NCBI GenBank assembly: GCA_002440885.1 | Contig: DJVY01000248.1 | Coordinates: forward strand, 1,673 to 17,915 | Direction of reading: 5' to 3' | From: Bacteroidales bacterium UBA6244 | GTDB taxonomy: Bacteria > Bacteroidota > Bacteroidia > Bacteroidales > F082 | DNA: 16,243 nucleotides | Shown here: one piece after another, positions 1 to 8,001 of the stretch | Layout of the letters: each line of letters opens with the position of its first letter | Numbering within the stretch: the stretch's first letter is position 1 | Made by a program: the position numbers and the translations under genes | Notes under the pieces: model-generated | Databases searched by the model: none | What the model was told of the DNA's origin: nothing | What the model saw: the letters and a program-made list of their open reading frames with translations, nothing else

Positions 1-3000
1 CTTATCGATACGGTATTCCTTAAAGGAGTAAACCAATCGCAATACAAGAATATCAGTTTTAAAGGCGACCCAAAGGCTGTAGGCTATTTTTATGATGGAT
101 TTATGTTTGGCGGCTTCGAGACCAAAAAGGGAATTGTGATGTCAACCGGACTGGCTGAAAATCTGGACGCCAGCAACAACTGCACAAACGTCGTGGTATC
201 CGATCCTACTGCAGGAGGCAGCGATGGTGATTTAGGAGATCTGGTCAACGCCACCATTAACGACGCGTGCGTTATCGAATTTGATTTTAAACCCACCAAC
301 CAAATGTCCTCTTTCAGGTATGTATTCGGATCAGAAGAATACCCTGAATACGTGGGAAGTTCTTTTAACGATGTATTTGGTTTTTTCCTAAGCGGCGATG
401 GCATCAGCGGCCCATATAGCAACGGCTCGGTCAATATTGCCCTGATCCCGGGTACAGGACTCCCTGTTTCTATTAATAACGTAAACTGTGGTAACACAAG
501 CCCTAATTGTCAGCCGGGGCCGGGCGGAACTTATTGCGATATGCTTATCGAAAACATTGTATCTACCTCGCCCGCTTTCAAACAATTGGCTTTAAATGCC
601 TATACCATTTCGTTTACTGCCGAGAACCCGACCACCCCTTGCAGCTGGTACCATATCAAGCTGGCCATTGGCGACGCAGGTGATTCGGCCTGGGATAGTG
701 GTGTTTTTCTCGAGATGGGCAGTTTCGATCCCGGCAAGGTGACTGAAACCACCAACTTCTCGCACCCTACCGTTGATTCCCTGCTTTATGAATCGTGCAA
801 AAATCACGAAGCCGTGCTTTATTTCGATATCGGAACAGAACGCCTCGAAGATTTTTACATTCCTTTCCGGGTAGAAGGCACCGCTACCCGTGGATACGAC
901 TATCTGCTCTTTTCAACGAAACCCGATACCATATTCATTCCGGCCGGGGCAACTTACGACAGCATCAGAATCAGACCGTTTTTGGATGCTGAAGAAGAGG
1001 GTATTGAAACCATCGAAGTAAAATATATTCCCGTTATCTGTGGGATGGGGTTTGAAGAAACTACTGAAATTTTGTTGTCGGATGTTCCTGAATTTAATGA
1101 CATGAGTATGGTAGTTAACTCCTTATGTGAAGATACCGTTACCCTGAGCTTCGAGCATGTCCTTACCGGCATTCCTCCTTATACCTACCAATGGCTTCCG
1201 GGCAACCAGAACACAGCCCAACTCGACTATGCCATCACAGGGGTTGACTCGGTAGCTGTGCCGTGCGTGATAACCGACACCTGTGGTTTTCAGGTAATTG
1301 ACACCGCTTTTGTCATTGTACCCAACCTTCAGGCTGATGCCGGCCCTGACAAATCGCTGTGTAACCTGCCCAATGTTCAGCTGGAAGGGGCTTGCGTGGG
1401 AGCACAATACTTTACGTGGACCGCCAACCCACCCGATCCGTCACTCACCACCCCCAATATACCCGACCCAATAGTGAGCCCGACGGTAAACACGGCCTAC
1501 ACCATGACTGTATCCGACAATTGCACCAACAGCGATACCGACGAAGCCTCGGTGCTTCTTGATGTGGCCGTGGCAAACGCGGGAGTCGATCAGGTAATGT
1601 GTATAAACGAAACCGTCACCCTGGCCTGTAATAGCGGCGTTAGTTATAGCTGGACATCTGTTCCGGTCGACCCGACGTTAGCCACGCAGGCCACAAACCA
1701 GACCATTCAGGTTTCGCCCGCCACCTCAACGGTCTACTCTGTAGCAGTGACCAACGATTGCGGTTTTACAGCCAGCGATGAGGTGGAGGTTGTTGTAAAT
1801 GCGCTACCGACAGCTTTTGCAGGAAATGACGATGAAATTTGTTTTAACGAGTCGTATACCTTACAGGCCTCGGGAGGTGTAAAATACCAATGGAGTGCTG
1901 TCCCTCCCGATCCATCCCTTTCTGTCGGACAACAAGATACCTTAGCCAACCCCACCGTTCAACCCGACACACAAACCAACTACATCTACAGTGTTGTGGT
2001 AACCAACGAAAACGGCTGTGAGGCCGAGGCCGAAATGCAACTTGCAGTGAATCCTGTTCCTGATGTGTCGATGGACGTTGCACAAACCACCCTTTGTTTC
2101 GGCGAGACCACCACCCTGACTGCCGTCGGGAATGCTGATTACACCTGGACATCGGATGTTTTTGACCCCGATCTGGCCGCACAAATGCACAACCAGTCGA
2201 TTACAGTTTCACCATCGCAGACCACAACTTACACCCTCGAAGGCGTGGTGAGTGGATTCAATTGCCCCGCCACGCTGACACAAACCATTACCGTTGTGCC
2301 ATTGCCCACCTCACCGTTCAGCCTCGCCGATACGGTGATCTGCCAAAACCAATCTTTGCTTATCACCTATGCAGGCAATGCGAGTCCAAATGCCGATTAC
2401 CAATGGACTTTTGACAATGCCATCCTGACTTCCGGAAGCGGAGCAGGCCCTTATGTGGCAGAGTGGGATCAGTCCGGATTAAAAGTGCTAACACTGACTG
2501 TTGTTGATCAGGGATGCGCCGGAACAGAGACAACCAAAACCGTGGAGGTATTAAACAGGCCACAACCCGATTTCAGCGCCCAGGTGCTGGAAGGATGTGC
2601 CCCATTGACAGTGGAGTTTTCAGATGAAACGCAAAATACAGGATTGACTTCTACCTCCTACCTTTGGGATTTTTCAACAGGGGAAAACAACACAGAATCA
2701 AATCCTGTGGTTACATTTACCGATCCGGGTACGTATACCGTAAGTCTTCAGGTGACCAATGACGGATTGTGTGTCAGCCAAAAAACAGAAAATGCTTACA
2801 TCCTGGTAAACGCCCTCCCCGTAGCAGACTTTCTTCCCGATCCTGAGGAAACCATTCTGGAGCAAGGTACCATTAGCTTTAACAACAACTCCACCGATGA
2901 TACGCCAATGACCTATTCATGGAATTTCGGTGATGGCTCTCCCCTGTCGCAAGAAACCAATCCTGAACACACCTACAGCCAAACGGGCGAGTACATTATT

Positions 3001-3342
3001 GAATTGGAGGTTGTTAACAACAACGGATGCGAGGACACCATAAGCAAAAAAGTGATTATACATCCCGATTTTGCCGTTTATGCTCCAACCGCCTTTACGC
3101 CAAACGGAGATGGAAAAAACGACTCCTTCGAGGTGAAAGGGATTGGCATCAAAACCTACCAGATACAGATCTATTCGCGCTGGGGCGAGCTAATATATGA
3201 GTCAAAAAACCTGAGCGATCAGTGGGACGGAACAATAAAAGGCACACCGGCTCCTGCAGGTAGTTACGTATATAAAATTACCTACAGAAGCATGATCGAT
3301 TTAGACTACACCACCCAGGGAACGGTAACACTGATCAGGTAG
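1..3342 (+). CDS. Giant secreted adhesin-like protein, 3' part: choice-of-anchor L, Ig/PKD-like modules, T9SS type B sorting domain
   Basis: The frame is open from base 1, so the gene starts before the window; 1113 codons plus the stop are visible, and the first internal ATG at 103 is not the start. Counting residues from the window edge, about 1-215 look like a choice-of-anchor L domain (VFGSEEYPEYV near 110, then IPGTGLPVSINNVNCGN). Residues of about 265-345 resemble a Calx-beta-like beta-sandwich. About 440-860 hold Ig-like modules of the kind AG-D-x4-C...YxW...TYTVTVxxxxGC. Two PKD-like domains follow (WDFSTGE near 889, WNFGDG near 972). The end carries a gliding-motility type C-terminal domain (TPNGDGKND near 1034, then YSRWGELIYES, final LIR), known as a T9SS type B signal. 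It is therefore probably exported across the outer membrane as a surface or released adhesin. No catalytic domain is visible. The family call is solid; the ligand is unknown. Confidence 0.9.
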   Translation, partial: LIDTVFLKGVNQSQYKNISFKGDPKAVGYFYDGFMFGGFETKKGIVMSTGLAENLDASNNCTNVVVSDPTAGGSDGDLGDLVNATINDACVIEFDFKPTNQMSSFRYVFGSEEYPEYVGSSFNDVFGFFLSGDGISGPYSNGSVNIALIPGTGLPVSINNVNCGNTSPNCQPGPGGTYCDMLIENIVSTSPAFKQLALNAYTISFTAENPTTPCSWYHIKLAIGDAGDSAWDSGVFLEMGSFDPGKVTETTNFSHPTVDSLLYESCKNHEAVLYFDIGTERLEDFYIPFRVEGTATRGYDYLLFSTKPDTIFIPAGATYDSIRIRPFLDAEEEGIETIEVKYIPVICGMGFEETTEILLSDVPEFNDMSMVVNSLCEDTVTLSFEHVLTGIPPYTYQWLPGNQNTAQLDYAITGVDSVAVPCVITDTCGFQVIDTAFVIVPNLQADAGPDKSLCNLPNVQLEGACVGAQYFTWTANPPDPSLTTPNIPDPIVSPTVNTAYTMTVSDNCTNSDTDEASVLLDVAVANAGVDQVMCINETVTLACNSGVSYSWTSVPVDPTLATQATNQTIQVSPATSTVYSVAVTNDCGFTASDEVEVVVNALPTAFAGNDDEICFNESYTLQASGGVKYQWSAVPPDPSLSVGQQDTLANPTVQPDTQTNYIYSVVVTNENGCEAEAEMQLAVNPVPDVSMDVAQTTLCFGETTTLTAVGNADYTWTSDVFDPDLAAQMHNQSITVSPSQTTTYTLEGVVSGFNCPATLTQTITVVPLPTSPFSLADTVICQNQSLLITYAGNASPNADYQWTFDNAILTSGSGAGPYVAEWDQSGLKVLTLTVVDQGCAGTETTKTVEVLNRPQPDFSAQVLEGCAPLTVEFSDETQNTGLTSTSYLWDFSTGENNTESNPVVTFTDPGTYTVSLQVTNDGLCVSQKTENAYILVNALPVADFLPDPEETILEQGTISFNNNSTDDTPMTYSWNFGDGSPLSQETNPEHTYSQTGEYIIELEVVNNNGCEDTISKKVIIHPDFAVYAPTAFTPNGDGKNDSFEVKGIGIKTYQIQIYSRWGELIYESKNLSDQWDGTIKGTPAPAGSYVYKITYRSMIDLDYTTQGTVTLIR

Positions 3343-3375
3343 CAGACCGTAGTAAACCGCTGCAATACAGATAAT

Positions 3376-3831
3376 ATGGAGACAGAGCACAATGTCATTT
3401 TGCAATCATTAAAGGAGAAGACAGGCCAGAAATTCAACGATTCCCCTTCTCCATTCACCCGGTGGCTTGATCCTGTCATCAGAGAGGTAAGCGAAGGCGA
3501 CCTCACTTTTGAGTATAATGTCCGCCATGATATGACCAACCCGTTGAAAACGCTGCATGGAGGCGCTATTGCTGGTATTATGGACGACATCATCGGAGCT
3601 GCCATTTTTTCCCTTGGCTTAAAAGACTATTATACCACGATTAACCTGAGCGTTGACTTTTTCGCCCCGGCCATACAGGGAGATGTGGTGCTGGCCCAGG
3701 CCAAAGTGCTGAAAAAAGGAAAAAGCATTATCCATGTGGTCTGCGATCTCACACACAAAAACTCCAGACGTCTGCTCGCCCGTGGATCGTCAAACCTGAT
3801 GAAACTGGATAGAAAGATCGCGCGTGAATGA
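3376..3831 (+). CDS. PaaI-type hotdog-fold thioesterase
   Basis: A 151-residue protein of the usual length for single-domain hotdog thioesterases (about 130-150). The family's active-site helix motif HGGAIAGIMDD lies at residues 61-71, with His61-Gly-Gly and acidic residues at 70-71. The following strands read TTINLSVDFFAPA and GDVVLAQAKVLKKGKS, as in PaaI/acyl-CoA thioesterase-like proteins. Such enzymes hydrolyse acyl-CoA thioesters in the cytoplasm, often aryl- or medium-chain substrates; the substrate here cannot be read from the sequence. It lies 33 bases after the adhesin stop on the same strand, so co-transcription is possible, but the functions look unrelated. There is no Shine-Dalgarno site; the ATG at 3376 fits the expected N-terminal length. 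Confidence 0.88.
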   Translation: METEHNVILQSLKEKTGQKFNDSPSPFTRWLDPVIREVSEGDLTFEYNVRHDMTNPLKTLHGGAIAGIMDDIIGAAIFSLGLKDYYTTINLSVDFFAPAIQGDVVLAQAKVLKKGKSIIHVVCDLTHKNSRRLLARGSSNLMKLDRKIARE

Positions 3832-3910
3832 GAAATGAAAATTGACCGGAGATTTTATCTCCAATGAGGTAAGCATTACCTTAAATGCGCAAGTGTTTTT
3901 TATGTTTTGT

Positions 3911-3942
3911 CTGCGGAATTGCACTAAAAAAAATTTCCGCAG
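3911..3942. other. Perfect inverted repeat / hairpin in spacer
   Basis: CTGCGGAA at 3911-3918 is perfectly complementary to TTCCGCAG at 3935-3942, leaving a 16-base loop that contains a run of eight A. No T-tract follows on either strand, so it is not a canonical intrinsic terminator. It could still end or stabilise the thioesterase transcript, or act as a protein-binding site. Confidence 0.6.
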
Positions 3943-4050
3943 TAAATCAAGGTGTCACCAGCAAGGTACTTATTTGATTTACAGATCATCATAAGATCAG
4001 CCACAAAGGTCGAATCCCAACTCCCGTCTGATAAAAACTTGCCTTTCTCC

Positions 4051-4083
4051 CAAAAATAGTTATATTGTCCCCCTTTCAGCAAA
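4051..4083 (-). promoter_or_regulatory. Candidate minus-strand Bacteroidota promoter
   Basis: Read on the minus strand, TTTG at 4083-4080 is followed after 21 bases by TATTTTTG at 4058-4051. This matches the Bacteroidota -33 TTTG / -7 TAnnTTTG consensus at near-ideal spacing. A transcript starting near 4044 would run leftward towards the 3' end of the thioesterase gene, through the hairpin at 3911-3942. No recognisable gene lies there; a 22-codon frame (3992 down to 3924) is the only candidate. Such boxes occur by chance in AT-rich DNA. Confidence 0.3.
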
Positions 4084-4167
4084 TTTGACTGAAAAGCAGG
4101 ACGTTTTTGTCCGATCATGTCGTGGGTTCATTTTTCTGAATCCGAATAATTTTATAAATTTCTAATT

Positions 4168-5604
4168 ATGCATGTAATCGACATCGTAGTTTTTATCATT
4201 TATTTCGCCGCCATGCTTGGGGTGGGCCTCTATTTTTTCAGGAAAAACAAAAGCGTAGAAGACTATTATATTGGTGGACGATCATTGGGGAGCTGGCACA
4301 TTGGCTTGTCGGTGGTAGCCACCGATGTGGGAGGAGGTTTTTCGATAGGACTGGGCGGGCTGGGTTTTACCATCGGGCTGGCGGGCTCCTGGATGCTCTT
4401 CACGGGCTTAATCGGTGCATGGCTAAGCGCGGTAGTTTTAATCCCCATCGTAAGCAAACTAAGCGTAAAACATGAGTTTTTTACCCTGCCACATCTATTC
4501 GAACATTTCTACAACGGGAAAGTGGCATTGATGGCCGGCATAATCTCGGCTATAGGGTATATCGGGTTTACCAGTTCGCAGTTGTTGGCCGGAGCTAAAT
4601 TGGCCTCAGCCACATTCGTGGAAATCGACTTTTTAACCGCACTCATCATCATGGGCGTGATAGCCGTAATTTATACCGGCATGGGGGGAATGAAAGCCGT
4701 AATCTATACCGACACCATTCAGTGGATAATCCTGATGGCCGGACTCATTTTTATCGGAATACCGGTGGCCTATTTCGCTATCGGGGGAATGGAAACCATA
4801 CGTACTACACTAGGCCCTGAATTCCTATCTCTGGGCAACGTACAATGGCAGCAATTGGTTAACTGGGGCATCACCATTATCCCGATCTGGTTTGTCGGAA
4901 TGACGCTGTACCAGCGTATTTATGCTTCAAAAAGCGAAAAGCAGGCCAAAAAAGCCTGGTTTATCGCAGGTTTATTTGAATGGCCACTGATGGCCTTTAT
5001 GGGCGTAATATTAGGACTTTTTTCGCGGGTGGCTTTCCAAAATGGGATGTTTGCCGAGGTCGGTTATTCAGTACGTGCAGGCATGGACCCTGAAATGGGA
5101 CTGCCAGTGTTGCTCAATACTGTATTGCCTGTCGGACTGATGGGGCTTATGCTGTCGGCCTATTTTTCAGCCGTCCTCTCCACCGCCGACAGTTGCTTGA
5201 TGGCGGCATCAGGCAATGTGCAAACAGACATTCTCAGTAAGTTTTTCAAGTTTAAACAAGACAGAAAATCGCAATTAATGGCCTCGCAGATTGTAACCCT
5301 CAGCATCGGCGTGCTGGCTTTGTTGCTGGCCACCTATATGACCAACGTGCTGGAGTTGATGCTGTATTCCTACGCCTTCATGGTTTCAGGATTATTCGTT
5401 CCCATTTTGGTGGCTTTATACGGAAAAAGCCCGAACCCATCAGCGGCTATGCTATCGATGATCATTGGAGGAACAACTACCGTGACGCTGATCGTTTCAG
5501 AGATAACTTTACCTTTTGGACTGGATGCCAATATTTTCGGAATTACAGCCTCCGCGGTAGTGTATTTTTTCGTAACTTCCCTGACAAAAAAAACAGCCTC
5601 ATGA
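4168..5604 (+). CDS. Sodium:solute symporter (SSS family)
   Basis: A 478-residue polytopic inner-membrane protein, shorter than many family members but covering the LeuT-like core. The N-terminal segment is hydrophobic and is followed by the hallmark DYYIGGRSLGSWHIGLSVVA region (about residues 30-50). A long series of hydrophobic spans continues to the C-terminus, about 12-13 in all. The motif STADS at residues 338-342, in SAVLSTADSCLMAASGNV, corresponds to the Na+-coordinating segment of the family. It should use the sodium gradient to import a small solute. The family spans sugars, amino acids, nucleosides and acids, so the substrate must come from context: the next two genes overlap it and encode an amidohydrolase and an amino-acid racemase, which points to an amino-acid derivative or peptide. 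Its stop overlaps the next start as ATGA (5601-5604). Confidence 0.92.
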   Translation: MHVIDIVVFIIYFAAMLGVGLYFFRKNKSVEDYYIGGRSLGSWHIGLSVVATDVGGGFSIGLGGLGFTIGLAGSWMLFTGLIGAWLSAVVLIPIVSKLSVKHEFFTLPHLFEHFYNGKVALMAGIISAIGYIGFTSSQLLAGAKLASATFVEIDFLTALIIMGVIAVIYTGMGGMKAVIYTDTIQWIILMAGLIFIGIPVAYFAIGGMETIRTTLGPEFLSLGNVQWQQLVNWGITIIPIWFVGMTLYQRIYASKSEKQAKKAWFIAGLFEWPLMAFMGVILGLFSRVAFQNGMFAEVGYSVRAGMDPEMGLPVLLNTVLPVGLMGLMLSAYFSAVLSTADSCLMAASGNVQTDILSKFFKFKQDRKSQLMASQIVTLSIGVLALLLATYMTNVLELMLYSYAFMVSGLFVPILVALYGKSPNPSAAMLSMIIGGTTTVTLIVSEITLPFGLDANIFGITASAVVYFFVTSLTKKTAS

Positions 5605-6740
5605 TATCAGAAATAATTAAGCTAAGACACGAACTTCATCAACACCCCGAAGTTTCAAATAACGAGTTGGCCACATCAGAACGGATGGTCAATTTTATAA
5701 AACCCCTGTTGCCCGATGAAATCATTACCCTTGGCAAAACAGGAAAAGCCTTTGTTTTTAACGGAGTCAAACCAGGCAAAACAACGGTTTTCAGGGCAGA
5801 ACTCGACGCGCTTCCCATTCAGGAGAAATCATCGCTGCCCTACGCCTCTGTTAATCAGGGCGTGGCGCATGTGTGTGGTCACGATGGCCATATGGCCGTG
5901 CTGGCAGGGCTGGCCCGAAAAATTGCCGAACACACCCCCCGATTCGGAAAAACCGTGTTGCTGTTTCAGCCTGCCGAAGAGGTAGAGCAAGGAGCGCGGG
6001 AGGTAGTGGAGAGTCCGCTATTTCAGGCTTTAAAACCGGATTTTATTTTTGCGCTGCACAACATTCCGGGGGTAGAAAAACACCACATTGTCGTGAAAGA
6101 AGGTAGTTTTTCGGCTGCCTCCAAAGGCATGACAATTCAACTCTTTGGGAAAACGTCACATGCCGCCGAACCCGAAAAGGGAATCAGTCCGGCGAATGCC
6201 ATCGCACACATTATTAAACGCTTAAATAACTTACCGCAAACGGATCACTTGTTTTCAGACCTCACTTTACTCACCATCATTTATATCCGCATGGGTGAAA
6301 TTTCCTTTGGTACATCGCCTGGTTATGCTGAAATTGGCGTCACCCTGAGGGCCTTTGAAAACATTGACATGAAAGGCTTAACAGCCCGTTGCGAGCAACT
6401 CATCAAGGAAGTTTCGGAGGCCGAAAAACTGAATTATTACATTTCATATTCCGAAGAGTTTCCGGCCAGCGTTAACGATGCGGCCTGCCTGAAGTACGTT
6501 ACAGATTCCGCCATCGACCATAACCTGCATGTCCGGCAGCTGAAAAAACCTTTTACCTGGTCGGAAGATTTTGGCTATTACAGCCAGCAATACCCGAGCT
6601 GTTTGTTTGGTTTAGGGTCGGGTATCACACAACCTTCACTGCATAATCCCGATTACGATTTCCCTGACGACATCATCAGCACAGGAATAAACATGTTTTA
6701 CGCAATTTACAAGAAAATAAATTTACAAGATGACCAGTAG
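5601..6740 (+). CDS. M20-family amidohydrolase (M20D-like, N-acyl-amino-acid / amidohydrolase type)
   Basis: A 379-residue cytoplasmic metallohydrolase with the full M20D pattern. It shows HVCGHDGHM with Cys92 and His94 as expected metal ligands, the QPAEE motif with Glu126 (general base) and Glu127 (ligand), His153 in ALHNIPG, and a C-terminal His348 in PSLHNPDYDFPDD. The residues between about 175 and 290 form the lid/dimerisation domain. All catalytic positions that I can identify are intact. Family members cleave N-acyl-amino acids, aminoacyl conjugates or N-acetyl-diaminopimelate. The stand-alone catabolic context, sandwiched between a symporter and a racemase with overlaps on both sides, favours deacylation of an imported amino-acid conjugate. 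The exact substrate is inference. Its start is fixed by the ATGA overlap with the symporter. Confidence 0.9.
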   Translation: MISEIIKLRHELHQHPEVSNNELATSERMVNFIKPLLPDEIITLGKTGKAFVFNGVKPGKTTVFRAELDALPIQEKSSLPYASVNQGVAHVCGHDGHMAVLAGLARKIAEHTPRFGKTVLLFQPAEEVEQGAREVVESPLFQALKPDFIFALHNIPGVEKHHIVVKEGSFSAASKGMTIQLFGKTSHAAEPEKGISPANAIAHIIKRLNNLPQTDHLFSDLTLLTIIYIRMGEISFGTSPGYAEIGVTLRAFENIDMKGLTARCEQLIKEVSEAEKLNYYISYSEEFPASVNDAACLKYVTDSAIDHNLHVRQLKKPFTWSEDFGYYSQQYPSCLFGLGSGITQPSLHNPDYDFPDDIISTGINMFYAIYKKINLQDDQ

Positions 6741-7899
6741 TTCCACCATCACCCTCAGCGAAAAATCCGTTCGGAATAACATATCCTTCCTGAAAAAGAA
6801 AATGGGTAAAAAAGTAGTGATATCAGCCGTAGTAAAGGCCAATGCGTACGGACATGGCATCGAACAGATCACCCCTTTGTTTGAAAAGCACGGCATCAAC
6901 CATTTTTCTGTTTTCAGCTACAGTGAAGCCATGCGGGTATACCAGAGTCTGCGGCAACCACAAACCATCGTGATCATGGGTTGGATTCCTGAGGATAAAA
7001 TGGCCGATGTGCTTGAAAAAGGCATTGAATTTTTTGTTTTCAACACCGAACGGTTAGAACTGGCTCTTCAAACGGCCAAGCGGATGAACCTAGTGGCTAA
7101 CCTACACCTGGAGGTGGAAACAGGCATGAACCGATCAGGTCTGGAAACTGATGAACTAATCGAAGCCATTGCCATGATACAGGCCAACGAGAAATACCTG
7201 CATGTGGCCGGTTTTTGCACACACCTGGCCGGAGCTGAAAGCATTTCGAACCATCCGCGAATTCAAAAACAATTAAAAAAATACCAAAAAATGTTGTCGG
7301 TGCTTGAGGCTGCCGGCATCAAGCCCACCTACCGTCATGTAGCCAATTCTGCGGCTTCTTTTATTTATCCCAAGGCGAGGATGGACCTGGTGCGCATCGG
7401 CATTATGATATACGGTTATTGGTCGAGCATCGAAGTTTTTATTCAATACAGCAGCCTAAAAATTAACAAAACAGACCCCTTGCAACGTATCCTCAGCTGG
7501 AAAAGCCAAATAATGGCCATAAAAACAGTGAAATACGGCGAATTTATCAGCTATGGGATTTCATATCTGGCACAATCGGAAGTAAAAACGGCACTCATCC
7601 CCATCGGGTATGCTTCAGGTTACAGCCGAAACCTGAGTAACAGAGGGGTGGTGATTATCAACGGCCAAAGATGCGGAGTTATTGGCGTGGTGAACATGAA
7701 CATGATTATTGCCGACGTTTCGTATATGCCTCAGGCACAAGTGGGTGATGAAGTCGTTATCATAGGAAAGCAAGACCAGTTGGAAATAAAAGTAAGTGCT
7801 TTTAGCGATATCAGCGACCAACTCAATTACGAGGTCCTGGCCCATTTGTCTGAATCCATCAAACGGACGGTGGTGCATTGTGAGGAGGACGGTTGGTAA
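6730..7899 (+). CDS. alr: Alanine racemase family PLP enzyme, divergent active-site entry
   Basis: A 389-residue fold-type III PLP racemase that overlaps the amidohydrolase gene by 11 bases. The PLP lysine is Lys36 in VVKANAYGHG. The second catalytic base is Tyr275 in EFISYGISY. Arg135 (ETGMNRSG), His165 (CTHLAG), Arg222 (LVRIGIMIYG) and Tyr367 (LNYEV) correspond to Geobacillus Alr Arg136, His166, Arg219 and Tyr354. Two normally conserved motifs differ: IGYADGY is IGYASGY, and G-R-x-C-M-D-Q is GVVNMNM (residues 319-325), which replaces the equivalents of Arg309, Cys311 and Asp313. The enzyme should still racemise an amino acid, but alanine may not be the substrate. In many Bacteroidota the cell-wall racemase is fused to MurF, so this stand-alone copy in a transport/hydrolase operon is more likely catabolic. 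The symbol marks the family only. Confidence 0.85.
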   Translation: MTSSSTITLSEKSVRNNISFLKKKMGKKVVISAVVKANAYGHGIEQITPLFEKHGINHFSVFSYSEAMRVYQSLRQPQTIVIMGWIPEDKMADVLEKGIEFFVFNTERLELALQTAKRMNLVANLHLEVETGMNRSGLETDELIEAIAMIQANEKYLHVAGFCTHLAGAESISNHPRIQKQLKKYQKMLSVLEAAGIKPTYRHVANSAASFIYPKARMDLVRIGIMIYGYWSSIEVFIQYSSLKINKTDPLQRILSWKSQIMAIKTVKYGEFISYGISYLAQSEVKTALIPIGYASGYSRNLSNRGVVIINGQRCGVIGVVNMNMIIADVSYMPQAQVGDEVVIIGKQDQLEIKVSAFSDISDQLNYEVLAHLSESIKRTVVHCEEDGW

Positions 7900-8001
7900 G
7901 AATGGGATAGGTGTAAAGCGTGGTAAAGGGATTTTTGCGGGAAGAGGTTTTATTAATCTAACTCCAAACTCTCAATCATATCATTTAGCTCATTGGGTTC
8001 C

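Larger units (their letters stand above)
3832..4167. other. Intergenic spacer between thioesterase and symporter operon
   Basis: 336 bases without a convincing gene. It holds a perfect 8-bp-stem hairpin (3911-3942) and a candidate minus-strand promoter (4051-4083). Two small stem-loops lie upstream of the symporter: GGACGTTTTTGTCC near 4100, and an imperfect one near 4124-4143. A 64-codon minus-strand frame (4118 down to 3924) has no recognisable features and I do not call it a gene. I found no clear TAnnTTTG box directly upstream of the symporter ATG. Confidence 0.6.

Noticed and set aside
103..105. ATG at 103 as the start of the choice-of-anchor L protein
   Set aside because: The frame is open to base 1 with domain-like sequence upstream, and no signal peptide follows the ATG. 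The true start lies before the window.
3911..3942. Hairpin as a classical intrinsic terminator for the thioesterase gene
   Set aside because: The stem is good, but the homopolymer run is in the loop and no T-tract follows on either strand.
3924..4118. 64-codon minus-strand frame in the spacer before the symporter
   Set aside because: No recognisable domain, signal or membrane segment. The candidate minus-strand promoter lies inside the frame rather than before it, and no conservation can be judged from one sequence.
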